NCBI GenBank assembly: GCA_029287875.1
Contig: JARFQH010000013.1
Location: 1-8,753, forward strand
Direction of reading: 5' to 3'
DNA from: Desulfobacteraceae bacterium
GTDB taxonomy: Bacteria; Desulfobacterota; Desulfobacteria; Desulfobacterales; SG8-13
Length of the DNA stretch: 8,753 nucleotides
Positions 6,145 through 8,753 of the stretch are shown piece after piece. Both the position numbers and the translations under genes were made by a program. The stretch's first letter is position 1. Every line of letters starts with the position of its first letter. The notes beneath the pieces were generated by a model that searched no databases, was not told the origin of the DNA, and saw only the letters and a list, made by a program, of their open reading frames with translations.

Positions 6145-7752
6145 ATGTCGGAATTTATCTATCAGGAGATGTTTCCACTAGCTGAAGACACCACCGAGTA
6201 CCGGCGGTTGACAACCGATCACGTCGCCGCCGCGATTTTCGACGGCAAGGAAATGCTGAAAATAATACCGGCCGGGTTGACGTTGCTGGCCGAACAGGCC
6301 TTTGCCGATGTGGCCCACCGACTGCGACCATCTCACATGAGGCTGCTGGCAAAGATTCTGAATGACCCCGAAGCGTCGGACAACGACTGCTACGTGGCTT
6401 TGGAAATGATTAAAAATGCCGTGATATCCGCCGACGGCATCTTTCCCATGTGTCAGGATACCGGTACCGCGGTCATTATCGGAAAAAAAGGGCAACAGGT
6501 CTGGACCGGCGGCGATGATGAGCGGGCCCTTTCGGAGGGGGTTTTCAACGCGTATACCCGCAATAACCTGCGCTACTCCCAGAATGCGCCACTCAGCATG
6601 TACGAAGAGAAAAACACCGGCTGCAACCTGCCGGCCCAGATCGACCTGTACGCCGTTGCGGGAAAGGCTTACAAATTCCTGTTCATTGCCAAAGGCGGCG
6701 GTTCGGCCAACAAGACCTATCTCTACCAGGAGACCAAGGCGACGCTGACCCCGGAGAAACTGGTCGATTTTCTGCATACCAAGATGAAGTCGCTCGGCAC
6801 GGCCGCCTGTCCGCCTTATCACTTGGCTTTCGTGGTCGGAGGAACCTCGGCCGAGGCCAATTTGAAGACCGTCAAGCTGGCCTCAGCCGGTTACCTGGAC
6901 GGTCTGCCAACAGCCGGCAGCCCCACCGGAAATGCTTTTCGTGACGTGGCGCTCGAGGCGCAGCTGCTGCAATTGTCGCGTGAGCTGGGCATCGGGGCCC
7001 AGTTCGGCGGCAAATACTTCTGCCATGACGTGCGCGTCGTTCGCCTGCCGCGGCACGGTGCCTCCTGTCCCATCGGCCTGGGGGTCAGCTGCAGCGCCGA
7101 CCGCAACGTCAAAGCCAAGATAACCGATGAGGGTATATATCTCGAGCGGTTGGAGACAGACCCGGCGCAATACCTTCCGGAACCCGCCGCAGCTGTCGCC
7201 GATGCGGTGCGGATCGATCTGGACCGCCCCATGGACGAGATCCGGGCCGATTTGAGCCGCTATCCCGTGGCGACGCGGCTGCTTCTGACCGGCAGGATTG
7301 TGGTCGCCCGGGATATCGCGCATGCGCGGCTGAACGAACGGCTTCAAAAAGGGGAGGGGCTGCCGCAGTACGTGAAGGAGCGCATCATTTACTATGCCGG
7401 CCCGGCCAAGACGCCGCCGGGTTACGCTTCGGGTTCCTTCGGACCGACCACCGCCGGTCGCATGGATTCTTACGTGCCGGTGTTCCAGGAACAGGGGGCT
7501 TCCTTGGTGATGCTTGCCAAGGGCAATCGGTCCAAATCCGTGACGGAGGCCTGCAAGAAGTACGGTGGCTTCTACCTGGGCTCGATCGGGGGCCCTGCGG
7601 CCCGGTTGGGCAAAGAGTGTATCACCGCCGTTGAAGTCCTCGCTTATCCCGAGCTGGGTATGGAGGCCATTTACCAGATAACGGTCAAGGATTTCCCGGC
7701 CTTTATCATCGTGGACGACAAGGGGAACGATTTTTTCGAAAACCTACTGTAA
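6145..7752 (+). CDS. fumA: Class I fumarate hydratase, single-chain [4Fe-4S] type
   Basis: Interconverts fumarate and (S)-malate in the TCA cycle, using an oxygen-sensitive [4Fe-4S] cluster. The 535-residue product matches E. coli FumA/FumB (about 548) end to end, including the C-terminal DDKGNDFF. The three cluster cysteines are Cys103 (PMCQDTGTA), Cys222 (TAACPPYH) and Cys316 (GLGVSCSADR), each two positions before the E. coli 105, 224 and 318. KGGGSANKT (183-191) and the beta-domain motifs GPAKTPPGYASGSFGPTT (416-433) and HGASCPIGLG (304-313) are intact. Alpha and beta domains are fused in one chain; many anaerobes encode them as two genes. AAGGAGGA at 6131-6138 is six bases before the ATG. 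It is divergent from coaE and lies upstream of the pyruvate:ferredoxin oxidoreductase gene. FumA and FumB cannot be told apart from the sequence, so the symbol is approximate. Confidence 0.96.
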   Translation: MSEFIYQEMFPLAEDTTEYRRLTTDHVAAAIFDGKEMLKIIPAGLTLLAEQAFADVAHRLRPSHMRLLAKILNDPEASDNDCYVALEMIKNAVISADGIFPMCQDTGTAVIIGKKGQQVWTGGDDERALSEGVFNAYTRNNLRYSQNAPLSMYEEKNTGCNLPAQIDLYAVAGKAYKFLFIAKGGGSANKTYLYQETKATLTPEKLVDFLHTKMKSLGTAACPPYHLAFVVGGTSAEANLKTVKLASAGYLDGLPTAGSPTGNAFRDVALEAQLLQLSRELGIGAQFGGKYFCHDVRVVRLPRHGASCPIGLGVSCSADRNVKAKITDEGIYLERLETDPAQYLPEPAAAVADAVRIDLDRPMDEIRADLSRYPVATRLLLTGRIVVARDIAHARLNERLQKGEGLPQYVKERIIYYAGPAKTPPGYASGSFGPTTAGRMDSYVPVFQEQGASLVMLAKGNRSKSVTEACKKYGGFYLGSIGGPAARLGKECITAVEVLAYPELGMEAIYQITVKDFPAFIIVDDKGNDFFENLL

Positions 7753-7755
7753 TGA

Positions 7756-7771
7756 ATTAAAATTATTTAAT
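7756..7771. repeat. Small AT-only inverted repeat after the fumarase gene
   Basis: ATTAAA and TTTAAT form a six-base stem around a four-base ATTA loop, beginning three bases after the fumarase stop. With no GC pair and no T-run it is a poor terminator candidate. No convincing intrinsic terminator was found between the two genes, so read-through into the downstream gene is possible. Confidence 0.3.
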
Positions 7772-7812
7772 GACTTGTTTTCATAAACTATCACTTTACA
7801 AACCGTGAGCCA

Positions 7813-7842
7813 TTGACCTAAACATGAAACTTTGACTAAAAT
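7813..7842 (+). promoter_or_regulatory. Candidate sigma-70 promoter for pyruvate:ferredoxin oxidoreductase
   Basis: TTGACC at 7813-7818 (five of six) and TAAAAT at 7837-7842 (five of six) are 18 bases apart. Initiation near 7849 would give a leader of about 76 nt ahead of the ATG at 7926. The surrounding 172-nt gap is markedly more AT-rich than the genes, as expected of a promoter region. Confidence 0.5.
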
Positions 7843-7925
7843 CCTCCTATTGGCAGGCTCGGGCGCCATCATCGACCTGTAAGTTTTTCCATTATAAAAT
7901 ATACCCATCACAAAGGAGTACCTCT

Positions 7926-8753
7926 ATGGCAAAGCAAATGAAGACGATCGACGGCAACACCGCCGCGGCGCATGTGGCGTATGCCATGAGCGATGTGGCA
8001 ACGATCTATCCGATAACCCCCTCCTCGCCGATCGGTGAGATCGCCGATGAGTGGGCTGCCGCCGGCCGTAAGAACATTTTCGATCAGAGCATGACGGTGC
8101 GGCAGATGCAATCTGAAGCCGGGGCCGCGGCGGCCGTTCACGGCAGCCTGGCTGCCGGTGCACTGACCAGGACCTTCACGGCTTCGCAGGGACTGCTGCT
8201 GATGATTCCCAACATGTACAAGATGTCCGGCGAGCTGCTGCCGGGTGTCATGCACGTGACCGCGCGGGCCATTGCCGCCCACGCCCTGTCCATTTTCGGT
8301 GATCACCAGGACGTCATGGCGGTTCGCCAGACCGGCTTTGCCCTGCTGGCTTCGGCATCGGTGCAGGAGGTCATGGATCTCGGATTGGTGGCCCACCTGG
8401 CGGCCATCGAGGCCAGCGTTCCTTTTCTACACTTCTTTGACGGATTCCGCACCTCTCACGAAATCCAGAAGATCGAACTGATCGATTACGAGGACATGGC
8501 CCGCCTGGTCGACCGAGAGGCGGTGGCGCGGTTTCGGGCGCGAGGCACCAATCCGGAAAGACCGGAGCTGAGAGGCACCGCCCAGAATCCGGACATCTAT
8601 TTCCAGGGCAGAGAAGCCGCCAATTCCTACTATCTCAAGCTTGCCGGCATCGTCGCGGACTACATGAAGAAAGTCGGTGAACTGACCGGCCGACATTACA
8701 AACTCTTCGACTACATCGGCGATCCCGCCGCCGAGCAGGTCGTCGTGTCTATG
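7926..8753 (+). CDS. nifJ: Pyruvate:ferredoxin oxidoreductase, N-terminal part, cut by window edge
   Basis: Oxidatively decarboxylates pyruvate with CoA to acetyl-CoA and CO2, passing electrons to ferredoxin or flavodoxin; in autotrophs or acetate users it may run in reverse. The frame is open for 276 codons to the right edge; homodimeric family members are about 1,200 residues, so this is domain I and the beginning of domain II. AAAGGAG at 7912-7918 sits seven bases before the ATG. Key residues are Thr31 in YPITPSS (28-34), Glu64 in MQSEAG, which activates thiamine diphosphate, and Arg114 in TARAIAAHALSIFGDHQD (112-129), at the same positions as in the Desulfovibrio africanus enzyme. FFDGFRTSHEIQKIE and TAQNPDIYFQGREAAN are also characteristic. 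It is the single-chain form, not the split alpha/beta/gamma/delta form. The symbol nifJ is the common family name and does not imply a nitrogenase role. Confidence 0.96.
   Translation, partial: MAKQMKTIDGNTAAAHVAYAMSDVATIYPITPSSPIGEIADEWAAAGRKNIFDQSMTVRQMQSEAGAAAAVHGSLAAGALTRTFTASQGLLLMIPNMYKMSGELLPGVMHVTARAIAAHALSIFGDHQDVMAVRQTGFALLASASVQEVMDLGLVAHLAAIEASVPFLHFFDGFRTSHEIQKIELIDYEDMARLVDREAVARFRARGTNPERPELRGTAQNPDIYFQGREAANSYYLKLAGIVADYMKKVGELTGRHYKLFDYIGDPAAEQVVVSM

Noticed and set aside
7850..7866. TGGCAGGCTCGGGC as a sigma-54 promoter
   Set aside because: The -24 GG has no GC at the required -12 spacing, so the consensus is not met.

Overview
The window is an ordinary-looking, GC-rich (roughly 55-60 %) piece of bacterial chromosome that is dense in central carbon metabolism genes. 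The final gene is a homodimeric pyruvate:ferredoxin oxidoreductase that resembles, from memory, the Desulfovibrio africanus enzyme. Together with an oxygen-sensitive class I [4Fe-4S] fumarase, this points to an anaerobe, most likely a Desulfobacterota (deltaproteobacterial) sulfate reducer or relative. That assignment is inference; no rRNA or other phylogenetic marker is present.

Minus-strand block (5965 down to 1), in transcription order: coaE (dephospho-CoA kinase), a small FKBP/SlyD-like protein with a cysteine-rich tail, aceK (isocitrate dehydrogenase kinase/phosphatase), aceB (malate synthase A) and aceA (isocitrate lyase, cut by the left edge after 329 codons). These supply both glyoxylate-bypass enzymes and the protein that diverts isocitrate into the bypass, but in the order K-B-A instead of the B-A-K order of enteric bacteria. 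The gaps are about 139 nt (coaE to FKBP-like), 11 nt (FKBP-like to aceK), 227 nt (aceK to aceB) and 251 nt (aceB to aceA). The last two gaps hold inverted repeats; the aceB-aceA gap contains a near-perfect 102-nt palindromic element.

Plus-strand block (6145 to 8753): a single-chain class I fumarase, then, after a 172-nt AT-rich gap with a candidate promoter, the first 276 codons of the pyruvate:ferredoxin oxidoreductase, which runs off the right edge. A 179-nt divergent intergenic region (5966-6144) carries candidate promoters for coaE and for the fumarase.

Together the genes cover acetyl-CoA/pyruvate interconversion, CoA synthesis, C2 assimilation through glyoxylate, and the fumarate/malate step. 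No new defence or mobile system was found. The most notable points are the palindromic element, the K-B-A gene order, a Glu in AceK where E. coli has the phosphatase-specific Asp371, and the Cys-tailed FKBP-like protein next to aceK. No gene-free stretch exceeds 300 bases.
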